DNA of 64,000 bases from Mycobacterium neglectum (GCF_002591975.1 NZ_NVQE01000024.1:23072-87071); one strand, 5' to 3'. Shown: positions 24,348-33,726, counted from the stretch's first letter. Translations and numbers: made by a program. The notes: generated by a model not told the origin, from the letters alone.

Positions 24348-25501
24348 ACGAGCCACGCGCCGATGCGGCGCACTGCCTCCTCGATATCACTTGATGGTCC
24401 GGCGAAGGACAGTCGGACGAACGACCCGCCCCGCACGGTGTCGAAGTCGATGCCGGGCGCGATCGCAACGCCGGTGTCGGCCAGAAGTTTCGAGCAGAAT
24501 GACAACGTGTCTGTGGTCAGGTGTGACACGTCGGCATACACATAGAATGCGCCATCGGTCGGCGCGAGCTTGTCGATACCAATTGCCCGCAGTCCGTCGA
24601 GTAACAAGGTCCGGTTGCTCGCATAATGTCCAAGCAGCGCGTCGGCCTCCGCGATCGACTCCGGCGTGAACGCCGCCACCGCGGCGACCTGAGAGAGCGT
24701 CGGCGGACAGATGGTGAAGTTGCCCGTCAGACAGTCGACGGCGCGCTGCAGCTCCTTCGGTACAAGCAGCCACCCCAGCCGCCAGCCCGTCATCGCGTAA
24801 TACTTCGAAAAGCTGTTCACCACAACGGCTTCCCGCGAGGTCTGCCAGGCGCAGCTCGTCTCTGGTGCACCCTCGTACACCAGTCCGTGGTACACCTCGT
24901 CGCTGATCAGCCGCACACCCGAGGATTCACACCACGACGCGATAGCCGCCAATTCCTGGGGCGGGATCACCGTCCCGGTCGGGTTGGCCGGACTCGCGAC
25001 GATCACGCCAGCCACCGGCGGATCGAGCTCGGCCAGCATCTGCGCGGTCGGCTGGAACCGGGTCTGGGGCCCGCACGGGATCTCCACCACCTCACACCCC
25101 AGCGCCGACAGGATGTTCCGGTAACACGGATAGCCCGGGCTCGCAATCGCCACCCGGTCGCCCGCGTCGAAGCACGCGAGGAACGCCAGCAGGAATCCAC
25201 CGCTCGAACCGGTCGTCACCACCACGTCCGCCGGATCGACGCTCAGCCCTCGCCGGTCTCGATACGACGCTGCAATCGCAGCACGCAACTCCGGAATACC
25301 AAGCGCGACCGTGTATCCGAGAACCGTCTCATCCAGCGCCGCCTTCGCTGCCGCGCGCACCGCCTGGGGCGCGCCGGCACTCGGCTGGCCTGCCGAGAGA
25401 TTCACCAAGTCGCCGTGGCTGCGCTGACGCTCCGCTGCCGCCAGCCACACATCCATCACGTAGAACGGCGGAATGCCCGCACGCAGGGCGACACCCATCA
25501 C
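24344..25501 (-). CDS. aspB: PLP-dependent aminotransferase, class I/II (AspB-like, Rv3565)
   Basis: This 385-residue fold-type I aminotransferase has SAGQPSAGAP near the N-terminus, a phosphate-binding TTGSSGGFLLAF block, the cofactor lysine in NSFSKYYAMTGWRLGW and the substrate-carboxylate arginine region SFVRLSFAGP. It is the positional counterpart of Rv3565 (aspB), upstream of fadE33 in M. tuberculosis, although a hydrolase and a PhnD-like gene intervene here. The amino acid substrate is uncertain: aspartate, aromatic or alanine-type enzymes share these motifs. The start overlaps the stop of the PhnD-like gene by 4 bases, so the two are probably translated together. Confidence 0.88.
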   Translation of the reverse strand: MMGVALRAGIPPFYVMDVWLAAAERQRSHGDLVNLSAGQPSAGAPQAVRAAAKAALDETVLGYTVALGIPELRAAIAASYRDRRGLSVDPADVVVTTGSSGGFLLAFLACFDAGDRVAIASPGYPCYRNILSALGCEVVEIPCGPQTRFQPTAQMLAELDPPVAGVIVASPANPTGTVIPPQELAAIASWCESSGVRLISDEVYHGLVYEGAPETSCAWQTSREAVVVNSFSKYYAMTGWRLGWLLVPKELQRAVDCLTGNFTICPPTLSQVAAVAAFTPESIAEADALLGHYASNRTLLLDGLRAIGIDKLAPTDGAFYVYADVSHLTTDTLSFCSKLLADTGVAIAPGIDFDTVRGGSFVRLSFAGPSSDIEEAVRRIGAWLV

Positions 25502-26235
25502 ATACCGGCCGGGAGTTGATCGAGGTCATGGAAGAACGGGTGTACGTCGGCGTAGTAATACGGCTTGAGACCGCCGAAGATGCCGTCCCAGACAGGTTCC
25601 CAGGAAACCAGCGCGTCGAGAAGCGTTCCGCGAGTGCCGTCGTCAAGGTCCTTGCGCGCGATGACCACCGGTGGTTTGCAGTTGTCGTACCGGCCGATGA
25701 CTTTCGTGCTCGCCGCGTTCTCTGGTGTTGCTCTCCATACGTCCTCGAGGACCATCGTCGCCCGGACCTTCTTGGAGACAACGGCATCGATCTGCCCCTG
25801 CCACGCCGGGACCGGAATGAAATGCAGGAACTTGTCCCATGTCTTGCCCAGTCCGGTCAACAGAATGGCGGGTGAAAAGTAGCTCGATGTGCACGACGTG
25901 TTGATGAATCCGTAGTCCGCGCCGGCCAAATCGTCCAGCCCCGCCGCGGGGTCGTCGCTTCTGACCACGAGCAGGCTGCTCTGACGGGGATCGCCGGTGA
26001 ACTTCGACGTCGCGATCGCCAGTCCGCGGTAGTACTGGTCACCACTTCGCACCAGCCGGTGAAAGTCCGCGGTCGGGACGTAGGCGATATCCGGCTGGTG
26101 TTCAGCGAGGGCCTGGTCGATGGCGGCGAGGTCGGCGGTTTGGTGTGCGGTGACGCCGGCGGTACTGAGGATCGTCTTCCACGGCTCGTCGCACGCGGGC
26201 AGTCCGAGATTCTGGTCCAAGACGAAGCTCAACAT
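25498..26235 (-). CDS. PhnD-like periplasmic-binding-fold protein without signal peptide
   Basis: From the ATG at 26233-26235 the product has 245 residues; the longer frame upstream is the antisense of the divergent hydrolase gene. The fold is that of phosphate/phosphonate-binding PhnD proteins: DIAYVPTADFHRLV, DYGFINTSCTSSYFSPAILL and VVSKKVRATMVLEDVWR are recognisable. No signal peptide or lipobox is present and no ABC permease or ATPase is nearby, so it is probably a cytoplasmic ligand-binding protein or an enzyme-like relative rather than a transporter part. It is co-directional with and overlaps the aminotransferase gene. Confidence 0.72.
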   Translation of the reverse strand: MLSFVLDQNLGLPACDEPWKTILSTAGVTAHQTADLAAIDQALAEHQPDIAYVPTADFHRLVRSGDQYYRGLAIATSKFTGDPRQSSLLVVRSDDPAAGLDDLAGADYGFINTSCTSSYFSPAILLTGLGKTWDKFLHFIPVPAWQGQIDAVVSKKVRATMVLEDVWRATPENAASTKVIGRYDNCKPPVVIARKDLDDGTRGTLLDALVSWEPVWDGIFGGLKPYYYADVHPFFHDLDQLPAGM

Positions 26236-26295
26236 TGCGGCGAGCCTACGTCGGAAGCGGAACGACCGCGGTGACTTACCTGCCAGAATCTCTCT

Positions 26296-27105
26296 ATGGC
26301 CTGGGAAACCCATGTGGTCGCCGTCGACGGCACCCGCAGTCCGGTGCGAATCGGCGGACCCGAATCGGGTCAGCCGGTCGTCTTCGTCCATGGCAACAAC
26401 GCCGGCGCCGACTGGGACCCCTTGATGACCCCGGTCGCCGAGTTCGCCCGCGTCATCTCGCCCGAACTTCCGGGTTTCGGCGCCGCCGACAAGCCCTCCG
26501 ACTGGGGCTACACCGTCGCGCACTACGCCACGCACCTCGACGCAGTGCTGGGCCAACTCGAGACCCGACCTGTACATCTGGTGGCGCACGACTTCGGCGG
26601 ACCCTTCGCGCTCGCTTGGGCCGCCGACCATCTGGACCGGACCGCGAGCATCACCCTGATCAACACCCCGCGGCGCATCAATCACACTGCCGCCAAGATC
26701 TGGCGAACCCCGCTCCTCGGCGGGCTCTCCGTCCTCACCGCGAATGCCCCGACGATCCGAACGGTGATGAAACGCACCGATCCCGGGCTTCCCGCTGAGC
26801 ACCGAGACCAGATCATCGAACACATGCTGGTGCCCGGCACCAAACGCACGGTCATCGAGTTGTACCGCTCGACCGGCGAGAACGCCATCGAACCCTACGT
26901 CGACCGGCTCGCTCGGTTCACCGGCGAGGTGCTCATCGTCTGGGGCGACCGCGACGCCTACATCGCGACGGAGCAGGCGTCCGAACAACGGCAGATCTTC
27001 CGAAATGCCCGGGTGGAAATCGTTCCGGGAGCAGGACATTGGCCGTGGCTCGAGCAACCTGACGTGGTGGCCCGGCACGTGACCGGCTTCCTGCGCGGCG
27101 GCTAG
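26296..27105 (+). CDS. Alpha/beta hydrolase with aspartate nucleophile
   Basis: This 269-residue protein has oxyanion loop FVHGNNAGADW, nucleophile-elbow VAHDFGGPF with Asp99 in place of serine, and His in GAGHWPWLEQ. An aspartate nucleophile is typical of haloalkane dehalogenases and epoxide hydrolases rather than esterases. The halide-binding tryptophan next to the nucleophile in dehalogenases is phenylalanine here, and no second epoxide-hydrolase tyrosine can be confirmed by eye, so the reaction stays open. It is divergent from the PhnD-like gene, and its stop overlaps that of fadE33 by 4 bases. Confidence 0.8.
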   Translation: MAWETHVVAVDGTRSPVRIGGPESGQPVVFVHGNNAGADWDPLMTPVAEFARVISPELPGFGAADKPSDWGYTVAHYATHLDAVLGQLETRPVHLVAHDFGGPFALAWAADHLDRTASITLINTPRRINHTAAKIWRTPLLGGLSVLTANAPTIRTVMKRTDPGLPAEHRDQIIEHMLVPGTKRTVIELYRSTGENAIEPYVDRLARFTGEVLIVWGDRDAYIATEQASEQRQIFRNARVEIVPGAGHWPWLEQPDVVARHVTGFLRGG

Positions 27106-28043
27106 AGCACTTCGGATTCGAGGCGGCGCAGGTGTTCCCGCGGCGGCCCGAGCAGTTGCGCGCTGCCATGCGCCCGCTTGAAATACAGCTGGATGTCGTG
27201 CTCCCACGTGATCGCGATACCACCGTGCATCTGGACCGCTTCGGCCACGACCTTGGAGAACGCCTCGCTCGCGGAGAACCGCGCCAGGGCCGCTGATGTC
27301 GGGGAAGGCTCGGCGATCGCGTCGTTGACCACTGCGCGGGCCGACTGCACCGCGACATACAGATCGGCCATTCGGTGCTTGAGTGCCTGGAAGCTGCCGA
27401 TCGGCCTGCCGAACTGAACCCTGTCCTTCGTGTACGCGACGGTGAGCTCGAGACAGCGTGCAGCAGCGCCGATCTGCTCGGCAGCCAGCAGGATCGCGGC
27501 GGTGTCGGCCAAGCCCGGGTCGGTGCCGATGTCGGTGCCGTCGTGTGACTCGATACGCGCCAACCGGCGCGTCGGGTCCATGGGCTTTGCGGCGTGCGCG
27601 GTGAACTGCGTCAGTCGCTTCAGCTGCGCACCGTCCGCGACGATCACGATGTCGGCGACGTCGCCGCTGACCACGTAGTCCGTGTCGAACGCGACGGTGC
27701 CGATCTTCGTGCCGGCCGCGAGTTCCTCGAGGGCCTCGGCGTCCGGCTCATCGAGGCTCAACAGCGCCAGCTCGGCCAGCGTGCTGCCGAGCAGCGGTGT
27801 CGGTACCAGTCCCTTGCCCAGCTCCTCGAGTACGACGGCCGCATCGGCGAGCTCGCCGCCAGCACCGCCGAGTTCCTCGGGTACCACCAGCGCGGCGGCA
27901 CCCACCTGCTCGCACAACAACTTCCACAGCGACTCGTCGTAGCCGCGCTCGGACTCCATCGCCTGTCGCACTGCTTCAGGCGACGCATGCTTCTCGACCA
28001 GCGCTGCGACCGTGCCCCGCAACAGTTCCCGTTCTTCGCTCAC
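27102..28043 (-). CDS. fadE33: FadE33, acyl-CoA dehydrogenase subunit
   Basis: The GTG at 28041-28043 overlaps the fadE32 stop by 4 bases and gives 313 residues. It has the short form of acyl-CoA dehydrogenase with DRVQFGRPIGSFQALKHRMA and the C-terminal QMHGGIAITWEHDIQLYFKR block. It corresponds to Rv3564. FadE31, FadE32 and FadE33 homologues form heteromeric dehydrogenases that work on CoA esters left after C/D-ring opening. It is the last gene of the fadD3-fadE31-fadE32-fadE33 operon under the KstR2 box at 31692. Confidence 0.9.
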   Translation of the reverse strand: MSEERELLRGTVAALVEKHASPEAVRQAMESERGYDESLWKLLCEQVGAAALVVPEELGGAGGELADAAVVLEELGKGLVPTPLLGSTLAELALLSLDEPDAEALEELAAGTKIGTVAFDTDYVVSGDVADIVIVADGAQLKRLTQFTAHAAKPMDPTRRLARIESHDGTDIGTDPGLADTAAILLAAEQIGAAARCLELTVAYTKDRVQFGRPIGSFQALKHRMADLYVAVQSARAVVNDAIAEPSPTSAALARFSASEAFSKVVAEAVQMHGGIAITWEHDIQLYFKRAHGSAQLLGPPREHLRRLESEVL

Positions 28044-28993
28044 AATGCCTCCAGAAGCCGTCGCCGATGCAACGCGGGATCGCCCCACGCCGCCCGCAGC
28101 GCCTGCACCCGCAGCAGTGACAGCGACATGTCGTGCTCCTGGGTGAATCCGATCGCGCCGTGTGTCTGCAGAGCAGAGCGCGCCGCCAGCAGTGCGGCGT
28201 CGGACGCGGCGACCTTGGCGGCGCTGACGTCTCGCGCGGTCACCGGCGACTCGTCGGCCACCGACAGTGCCGCCCCGTACACAAGGGGTCTGGCCAATTC
28301 GAGCGCGATGTGCACGTCGGCGAGCTTGTGCTTGATCGCCTGATAGGTACCGATCACCTTGCCGAATTGGCTGCGCTGCTTGGCGTACTCGACCGACGAG
28401 TCGAGCAGGGCCTGCCCCGCCCCGACCAGTTGAGCCGCGGTCGCCAATGCGCCGAATTCGTATGCGCGTGCCACATCGGCGGCCCTGCCTTCACCGGAAG
28501 CATTGACGTCGAAAAGTTTCCGGCTGGGATCAACCGATTCGACTTGCTTGCCCGCGGTGCCGTCGCTGACGTTGCCGTTGGCCACCACCAGGATAAGCCC
28601 GGCGGTGTCGGCGTCCACCGCCCGCGGCACCTGTGGAGGCAATGCGACGGTGGCAATGAGCTCACCCGACGCCAGGGCCGCGCTGCGCTCGTCATCCGCG
28701 AGCAGAACCGGTGCCACCGCGATGGATTCGGTCACCGGCCCGGGAACGCACCATCGGCCCAGCCGCTCGGCAGCGACCACCAGGTCGACGGGGTGCGCCT
28801 CGATGCCGTCGAACTTCTCGGAAACCATCAGCGCGGTCACACCGAGTCCGGCCAGCTGCGCCCACACCTTGAGGCCGGGCGCCGTGTCGCCGGCGGCCCA
28901 CGCCCGCACCGCGGCGGGCAGGTCGGCTGCGCCCAGCGCCGCGTCGATGCTGGCGGCGAAGTCGCGCTGCTGTTCGTCAATCTCAAAGTTCAT
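28040..28993 (-). CDS. fadE32: FadE32, acyl-CoA dehydrogenase subunit
   Basis: The ATG at 28991-28993 gives 317 residues and begins MNFEIDEQQRDFAASIDAAL, a normal acyl-CoA dehydrogenase N-terminus; the frame beyond it overlaps fadE31. Family blocks RSQFGKVIGTYQAIKHKLAD and LQTHGAIGFTQEHDMSLSLL are present. It corresponds to Rv3563 and, by homology, pairs with FadE31 to dehydrogenate late ring-C/D intermediates. The start follows the fadE31 stop by 4 bases, and the stop overlaps the fadE33 start. Confidence 0.9.
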   Translation of the reverse strand: MNFEIDEQQRDFAASIDAALGAADLPAAVRAWAAGDTAPGLKVWAQLAGLGVTALMVSEKFDGIEAHPVDLVVAAERLGRWCVPGPVTESIAVAPVLLADDERSAALASGELIATVALPPQVPRAVDADTAGLILVVANGNVSDGTAGKQVESVDPSRKLFDVNASGEGRAADVARAYEFGALATAAQLVGAGQALLDSSVEYAKQRSQFGKVIGTYQAIKHKLADVHIALELARPLVYGAALSVADESPVTARDVSAAKVAASDAALLAARSALQTHGAIGFTQEHDMSLSLLRVQALRAAWGDPALHRRRLLEAL

Positions 28994-28997
28994 GTTT

Positions 28998-30122
28998 CTA
29001 CTTCCGGGGCAGGCCCAGTAGGCGCTCGGCGATGATGTTGCGCTGAATCTCGTTGGTGCCGGCATAGATGGGGCCACCTAGGGCGAATAACAGCCCGTCG
29101 CTCCACGCGTCAGCGAGCTCCCCATCTGCGCCGCGCATGTCCAGCGCCGTCTGATGAATCGCCACGTCGAGGTCCGACCAGAACACCTTGGTGACCGACG
29201 ACTCGGCGCCCAGCTCACCGCCTGCGCTCACGCGGGTCACGGTGCCAAAGGTGTGCAGCCGGTAGGCCTGCGCCTTGATCCACGCGTCTGCGACGCGTTC
29301 GGCGAACGCGGGGTCGGGATTCGACTTCCACTGCGCCACAAGCCTTTCAGCCGGTGCGATGAAGCGTGCCGGGCTGCGCAGCGACATCCCGCGTTCGTTG
29401 CTCGACGTGCTCATCGCGGCGCGCCAGCCCTCGTGTACCTCGCCGATCACATCATTGTCGGGAACGAACACGTCGTCGAGGAAGATCTCCCCGAACCCGG
29501 TGTCGCCACCCAGTTGGGCGATCGGGCGCACCGTGATGCCGTCGGCCTTCAGATCGAACATGACGTACGTCAGCCCCTTGTGGCGCTGCGCCTCGGGATC
29601 GGAACGGAACAACCCGAATGCGCGCTCGCCGAACGGCGCCCGCGAACTCCAGATCTTCTGGCCGTTGAGCAGCCAGCCCCCGTCGGTCTTGGTGGCGGTG
29701 GACCGCAACGACGCCAGATCACTGCCCGACTCCGGTTCAGACCAGGCCTGGGCCCAGATCTCTTCGCCGCTGGCCATTTTCGGCAGTACGCGGTCGAGCT
29801 GCTCTTCGGTGCCATGCGCGAATAGTGTCGGCGCGAGCATCGACGTGCCGTTGGCGCTTGCCCGTCCTGGGGCGCCTGCGCGGAAGTACTCCTCCTCGTA
29901 GACCACCCATTGCAGCAGCGACGCGTCACGGCCGCCGTACTTTTCGGGCCACGTGATCACCGAAAGGCCGGCGTCGAAGAGGACCTTGTCCCACCGCCGG
30001 TGTTGTTCGAAGCCCTCGGCGGTGTCGTAGGACTCCGTCGGGAACGCGTCGGAGTTCGCCGCGAGGAAATCGCGGACCTCGCTTCCGAATTCCAGTGTCG
30101 CGTCGTCAAAGTTCAGGTCCAT
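28998..30122 (-). CDS. fadE31: FadE31, acyl-CoA dehydrogenase subunit
   Basis: The ATG at 30120-30122 gives 374 residues of a full-length acyl-CoA dehydrogenase: WPEKYGGRDASLLQWVVYEE, SEPESGSDLASLRSTATKTD, LNGQKIWSSRAP and the C-terminal GTNEIQRNIIAERLLGLPRK. It corresponds to Rv3562. It likely supplies the FAD-binding alpha subunit for complexes with FadE32 or FadE33. It begins 7 bases after the fadD3 stop. The frame extension upstream to 30191 lies inside fadD3 and is not used. Confidence 0.92.
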   Translation of the reverse strand: MDLNFDDATLEFGSEVRDFLAANSDAFPTESYDTAEGFEQHRRWDKVLFDAGLSVITWPEKYGGRDASLLQWVVYEEEYFRAGAPGRASANGTSMLAPTLFAHGTEEQLDRVLPKMASGEEIWAQAWSEPESGSDLASLRSTATKTDGGWLLNGQKIWSSRAPFGERAFGLFRSDPEAQRHKGLTYVMFDLKADGITVRPIAQLGGDTGFGEIFLDDVFVPDNDVIGEVHEGWRAAMSTSSNERGMSLRSPARFIAPAERLVAQWKSNPDPAFAERVADAWIKAQAYRLHTFGTVTRVSAGGELGAESSVTKVFWSDLDVAIHQTALDMRGADGELADAWSDGLLFALGGPIYAGTNEIQRNIIAERLLGLPRK

Positions 30123-30129
30123 TAGATGT

Positions 30130-31674
30130 TCAAGCCCTTTCCCGCAGCAGCGGCTTGACCACTTTGCCGCCCGGATTACGCGGCAACACATCGAGAAACT
30201 CCACCGATCTTGGTGCCTTGAAGTTCGCGAGATGCTCGCGCACGTACGTGATTACCGTCTTCTCATCGAGCTGCGTGCCGGGTCGCAGGACCAGGAACGC
30301 CTTACCCACCTCGCCGAGCCGCTCGTCGGGTACCCCGATGACCGCCGATTCGGCGACGCCGTCGAGCCGGGCCAGCACCTGTTCGATCTCGGCGGGATAC
30401 ACGTTGAAGCCGCCACAGATGTACATGTCCTTGAGCCGATCGGTGATCTGCAGGTTGCCGCGCTCGTCGAGCCGGCCGACGTCGCCGGTGTGCAGCCAGC
30501 CCTCGGAGTCGATGGCCGCGGCGGTGGCCTCGGGATCGTCGAGGTAGCCGAACATGACGTTGGGCCCGCGCAGCAGCACCTCTCCCGAGCCGTCTTCGGC
30601 GGGGGCGTCGATGCGCAGTTCGAAGTCGGCGATCGGGCGCCCGCACGTTGTGGCCACCGTGACCGCGTCGTCCTCGGCGCGGCACATGGTGCCGAACCCG
30701 CTGGCCTCGGTCAGGCCGTAGGCGGTCAGCACGATGTCGATGTCGAGTTCGGTCTGCATGCGTTCGATCAGCACCACGGGGATCGTCGCCGCACCGGTGA
30801 CGGCGAACCGCAGCGATGTCAGGTCGTAGTCGCCGCGCTTCGGATGGTCCAGCAGCGTCTGGTAGATCGTGGGTGGGCCTGGCAGCACGGTGATGCGGTG
30901 TTCGGCCACGGCGGCCATGGCCTGCTCGGCGTCGAACGTCAGTTGCGGGATCAACGTCGCGCCGCTCTGCAGGCACGCCAGGATGCCGGCCTTGTAGCCG
31001 AAGTTGTGGAAGAACGGATTGATGCACAGGTAGCGGTCGGCGCTGGTGAGCTCGCCGCAGGCGGCCCACGCCGCGGGGGCGTCGAGCGATTGGCGATGTG
31101 CGCACAGCACGCCCTTGCTGCGGCCGGTGGTGCCGGACGTGAAGAGGATGTCGGAGACGTCGTCGGCGGTGACGGCCGCGGCGCGGGCGTCGACCGCTTC
31201 GAGGGCCCCCTCTTTTCCACCGCGCGCCACGAACTCATCCCACGTGCCGTCGGCCTTCTCGATCGGGACACGGATGACGTGCCGCAGGTCTGGAAGGGCA
31301 TCACGATCGATGGACGCGGCCTTGTCGGCACCGAGGAACTCGCCCGCCGCGAAGAGGAGGGGAGCAGCGGTGCGCGCGAGGATGTCGCTGGCCTCGTTGG
31401 CCGTGTAGCGGGTGTTCAGCGGCACCATCACCCCGCCCGCGTAGTGCGTGGCAAGGCACGCCACCACCCAGTGCCAGGTGTTCGGCGACCAGATCGCGAC
31501 CCGGTCCCCGGCCTGCACGCCGAGGTCGATCATGGCTGCGGCGGCCCGCCGCACCTCGGAGCGCAACTGCGCGTAGGTCAGCCCGCGATCGTGCGTCACC
31601 AGCGCGTCGTGGTCGGAGAACTCGTCGGCAATCCGGTCCAACACCTGCGGAATCGTCCGCGGGAGGTCCGTCAT
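30130..31674 (-). CDS. fadD3: FadD3, HIP-CoA synthetase
   Basis: This 514-residue adenylate-forming enzyme has P-loop FTSGTTGRSKG, substrate motif AYGLTEASGFGT, hinge ITDRLKDMYICGG and catalytic lysine in PRNPGGKVVKPLL. It corresponds to Rv3561. It attaches CoA to HIP, the C/D-ring propanoate left after HsaD, and so starts the lower pathway; HIP-CoA is also the ligand that releases KstR2. It is first in a four-gene operon, and a perfect KstR2 palindrome lies 17 bases upstream of its start. Confidence 0.94.
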   Translation of the reverse strand: MTDLPRTIPQVLDRIADEFSDHDALVTHDRGLTYAQLRSEVRRAAAAMIDLGVQAGDRVAIWSPNTWHWVVACLATHYAGGVMVPLNTRYTANEASDILARTAAPLLFAAGEFLGADKAASIDRDALPDLRHVIRVPIEKADGTWDEFVARGGKEGALEAVDARAAAVTADDVSDILFTSGTTGRSKGVLCAHRQSLDAPAAWAACGELTSADRYLCINPFFHNFGYKAGILACLQSGATLIPQLTFDAEQAMAAVAEHRITVLPGPPTIYQTLLDHPKRGDYDLTSLRFAVTGAATIPVVLIERMQTELDIDIVLTAYGLTEASGFGTMCRAEDDAVTVATTCGRPIADFELRIDAPAEDGSGEVLLRGPNVMFGYLDDPEATAAAIDSEGWLHTGDVGRLDERGNLQITDRLKDMYICGGFNVYPAEIEQVLARLDGVAESAVIGVPDERLGEVGKAFLVLRPGTQLDEKTVITYVREHLANFKAPRSVEFLDVLPRNPGGKVVKPLLRERA

Positions 31675-31691
31675 CGATGCTCCTCTAACAA

Positions 31692-31705
31692 AGCAAGTGC
31701 TTGGT
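31692..31705. promoter_or_regulatory. KstR2 operator (fadD3/fadE30)
   Basis: AGCAAGTGCTTGGT matches the KstR2 consensus AnCAAGnnCTTGnT at every fixed base. It is centred in the 47-base gap between divergent fadD3 and fadE30 and can serve both. Confidence 0.92.
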
Positions 31706-31721
31706 AGGTTAGCCTACAGGG

Positions 31722-32870
31722 GTGATAGAGGTCCAGGAGTTCAGGGCCGAGGTCCGCGACTGGCTCGCCGACAATCTCGCCGGCGAATTCGCCGCGATCA
31801 AAGGCCTAGGAGGCCCGGGTCGCGAGGATGAGGCGTTCGAGGAACGACGGGCATGGAACCAGCATCTCGCGGCCGCCGGCTATACGTGTCTTGGCTGGCC
31901 GTCCGAGCACGGCGGTCGCGGCCTGACCGTCGCGCATCGCGTTGCGTTCTACGAGGAATACGCGATCGCCAACGCTCCCGCGAAGGTGAATCACTTCGGT
32001 GAGGAACTGCTCGGGCCGACGCTGATCGCCTTCGGCACCCCCGAGCAGCAGCAGCGGTTTCTCCCGAAGATCCTCGACGTCACCGAATTGTGGTGCCAGG
32101 GCTACTCCGAGCCCGGCGCGGGCAGCGATCTGGCCAACGTCGCGACGACCGGCGAGCTGGACGGCGACCAGTGGGTGATCAACGGACAGAAGGTGTGGAC
32201 GTCGCTGGCGCACTGGGCGGACTGGTGCTTCGTCGTCACCCGCACCGAGAAGGGTTCCAAACGTCACGCGGGGCTGTCGTATCTGCTGGTGCCGCTGGAC
32301 CAGCCCGGCGTCGAGGTCCGGCCCATCGTCCAGCTGACCGGCGACTCGGAATTCAACGAGGTGTTCTTCGACGACGCCCGCACCGATGCCGATCTGGTGG
32401 TCGGTGAGCCCGGCGATGGTTGGCGCGTGGCGATGGGCACACTCACCTTCGAGCGTGGTGTTTCGACACTGGGCCAGCAGATCGAGTATGCCCGTGAGCT
32501 TTCCGGCGTCGCCGAGCTCGCCAAGCGCAACGGCGCCGCCGACGATCCGCTGATTCGCGAACGGCTGACCCGGTCCTGGGTCGGCCTCCGCACGATGCGG
32601 TCCTACGCGCTGGCGACCATGGACGTCGAACAGCCGGGACAAGATAACGTCTCGAAACTGTTGTGGGCCAACTGGCATCGCGAACTCGGCGAGATCGCCA
32701 TGGAGGTGATGGGCCGCGACGGGCTGACGCTGACCGATGGCGACTTCGACGAATGGCAGCGGCTGTATCTGTTCTCGCGGTCGGACACCATCTACGGCGG
32801 CTCGAACGAGATTCAGCGCAACATCATCGCCGAGCGGGTGCTCGGCCTACCTCGAGAGGTCAAAGGATGA
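31722..32870 (+). CDS. fadE30: FadE30, acyl-CoA dehydrogenase for 5-OH-HIP-CoA
   Basis: The GTG at 31722 gives 382 residues: YSEPGAGSDLANVATTGELD, INGQKVWTSLAHWADWCF and the C-terminal GGSNEIQRNIIAERVLGLPR, all standard for acyl-CoA dehydrogenases. It corresponds to Rv3560c. In the ring-D branch it introduces the double bond in the propionyl side chain of 5-hydroxy-HIP-CoA. The KstR2 site lies 16 bases upstream. The stop overlaps the ipdF start by 4 bases. Confidence 0.93.
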   Translation: MIEVQEFRAEVRDWLADNLAGEFAAIKGLGGPGREDEAFEERRAWNQHLAAAGYTCLGWPSEHGGRGLTVAHRVAFYEEYAIANAPAKVNHFGEELLGPTLIAFGTPEQQQRFLPKILDVTELWCQGYSEPGAGSDLANVATTGELDGDQWVINGQKVWTSLAHWADWCFVVTRTEKGSKRHAGLSYLLVPLDQPGVEVRPIVQLTGDSEFNEVFFDDARTDADLVVGEPGDGWRVAMGTLTFERGVSTLGQQIEYARELSGVAELAKRNGAADDPLIRERLTRSWVGLRTMRSYALATMDVEQPGQDNVSKLLWANWHRELGEIAMEVMGRDGLTLTDGDFDEWQRLYLFSRSDTIYGGSNEIQRNIIAERVLGLPREVKG

Positions 32871-33655
32871 GTCTGGCCGAAGCCCCCAAAGAGATTGAGG
32901 GGCACGGACTTCTGACCGGCAAGGTGGTGGTCGTGACGGCTGCGGCAGGCACCGGCATCGGCTCGTCGGTGGCTCGACGTGCGCTGGTCGAGGGTGCCGA
33001 CGTAGTGGTCTCCGACCACCACGAGCGGCGGCTGGGCGAGACCCGTGACCAGCTGCTCGATCTCGGCCTCGGCCGGGTCGAGAGTGTGGTGTGCGACGTG
33101 ACGTCGACCGCGCAGGTCGATGCACTGGTCTCGTCGACGACCGCCCGGATGGGACGGCTCGACGTGCTGGTCAACAACGCGGGCCTCGGCGGCGAGACGC
33201 CCGTCGTCGACATGACCGACGAGGAGTGGGACCGCGTCCTCAACGTGACGCTTACGTCGGTGATGCGCGCGACGCGCGCCGCGCTGCGGTACTTCCGTGA
33301 CGCCGACCACGGCGGCACGATCATCAACAACGCGAGCGTCCTCGGCTGGCGGGCGCAGCACTCCCAGGCGCACTACGCCGCGGCCAAGGCCGGGGTGATG
33401 GCGCTGACCCGGTGCAGCGCAATCGAAGCCGTCGAGCACGGCGTACGGATCAACGCGGTATCGCCGAGCATCGCCCGGCACAAGTTCCTCGAGAAGACCA
33501 GCAGCTCGGAACTGCTGGACAGGCTCTCGGAGGGCGAGGCGTTCGGACGGGCAGCCGAACCGTGGGAGATTGCCGCCACCATCGCGTTCCTGGCCAGCGA
33601 CTACTCCAGTTATCTCACTGGAGAGGTGATTTCGGTATCCAGCCAGCGAGCCTGA
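32867..33655 (+). CDS. ipdF: IpdF, SDR oxidoreductase of ring C/D degradation
   Basis: The ATG at 32867 overlaps the fadE30 stop and gives 262 residues. It is a short-chain dehydrogenase with cofactor loop TAAAGTGIGSS, NNAG, the Tyr-Lys pair in AHYAAAKAGV and SPSIARHKFLEKTS after it. It corresponds to Rv3559c. IpdF acts on the 5-hydroxy/5-oxo group of the indane CoA ester. It ends the fadE30-ipdF operon. In M. tuberculosis a PPE gene lies between it and kstR2; here a two-component system is found instead. Confidence 0.9.
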   Translation: MSLAEAPKEIEGHGLLTGKVVVVTAAAGTGIGSSVARRALVEGADVVVSDHHERRLGETRDQLLDLGLGRVESVVCDVTSTAQVDALVSSTTARMGRLDVLVNNAGLGGETPVVDMTDEEWDRVLNVTLTSVMRATRAALRYFRDADHGGTIINNASVLGWRAQHSQAHYAAAKAGVMALTRCSAIEAVEHGVRINAVSPSIARHKFLEKTSSSELLDRLSEGEAFGRAAEPWEIAATIAFLASDYSSYLTGEVISVSSQRA

Positions 33656-33726
33656 CGGGAATTTCTCCACAGTATCTTCACAATCGCTGCCCGTAAGCAC
33701 CACAAACGGCACCTACAGTCTGATGT

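Noticed and set aside
30232..31707. Long plus-strand open frame of 491 codons opposite fadD3
   Set aside because: It is the antisense shadow of fadD3: no family features, no ribosome site, and it runs through the KstR2 operator. High GC removes stop codons on the opposite strand.
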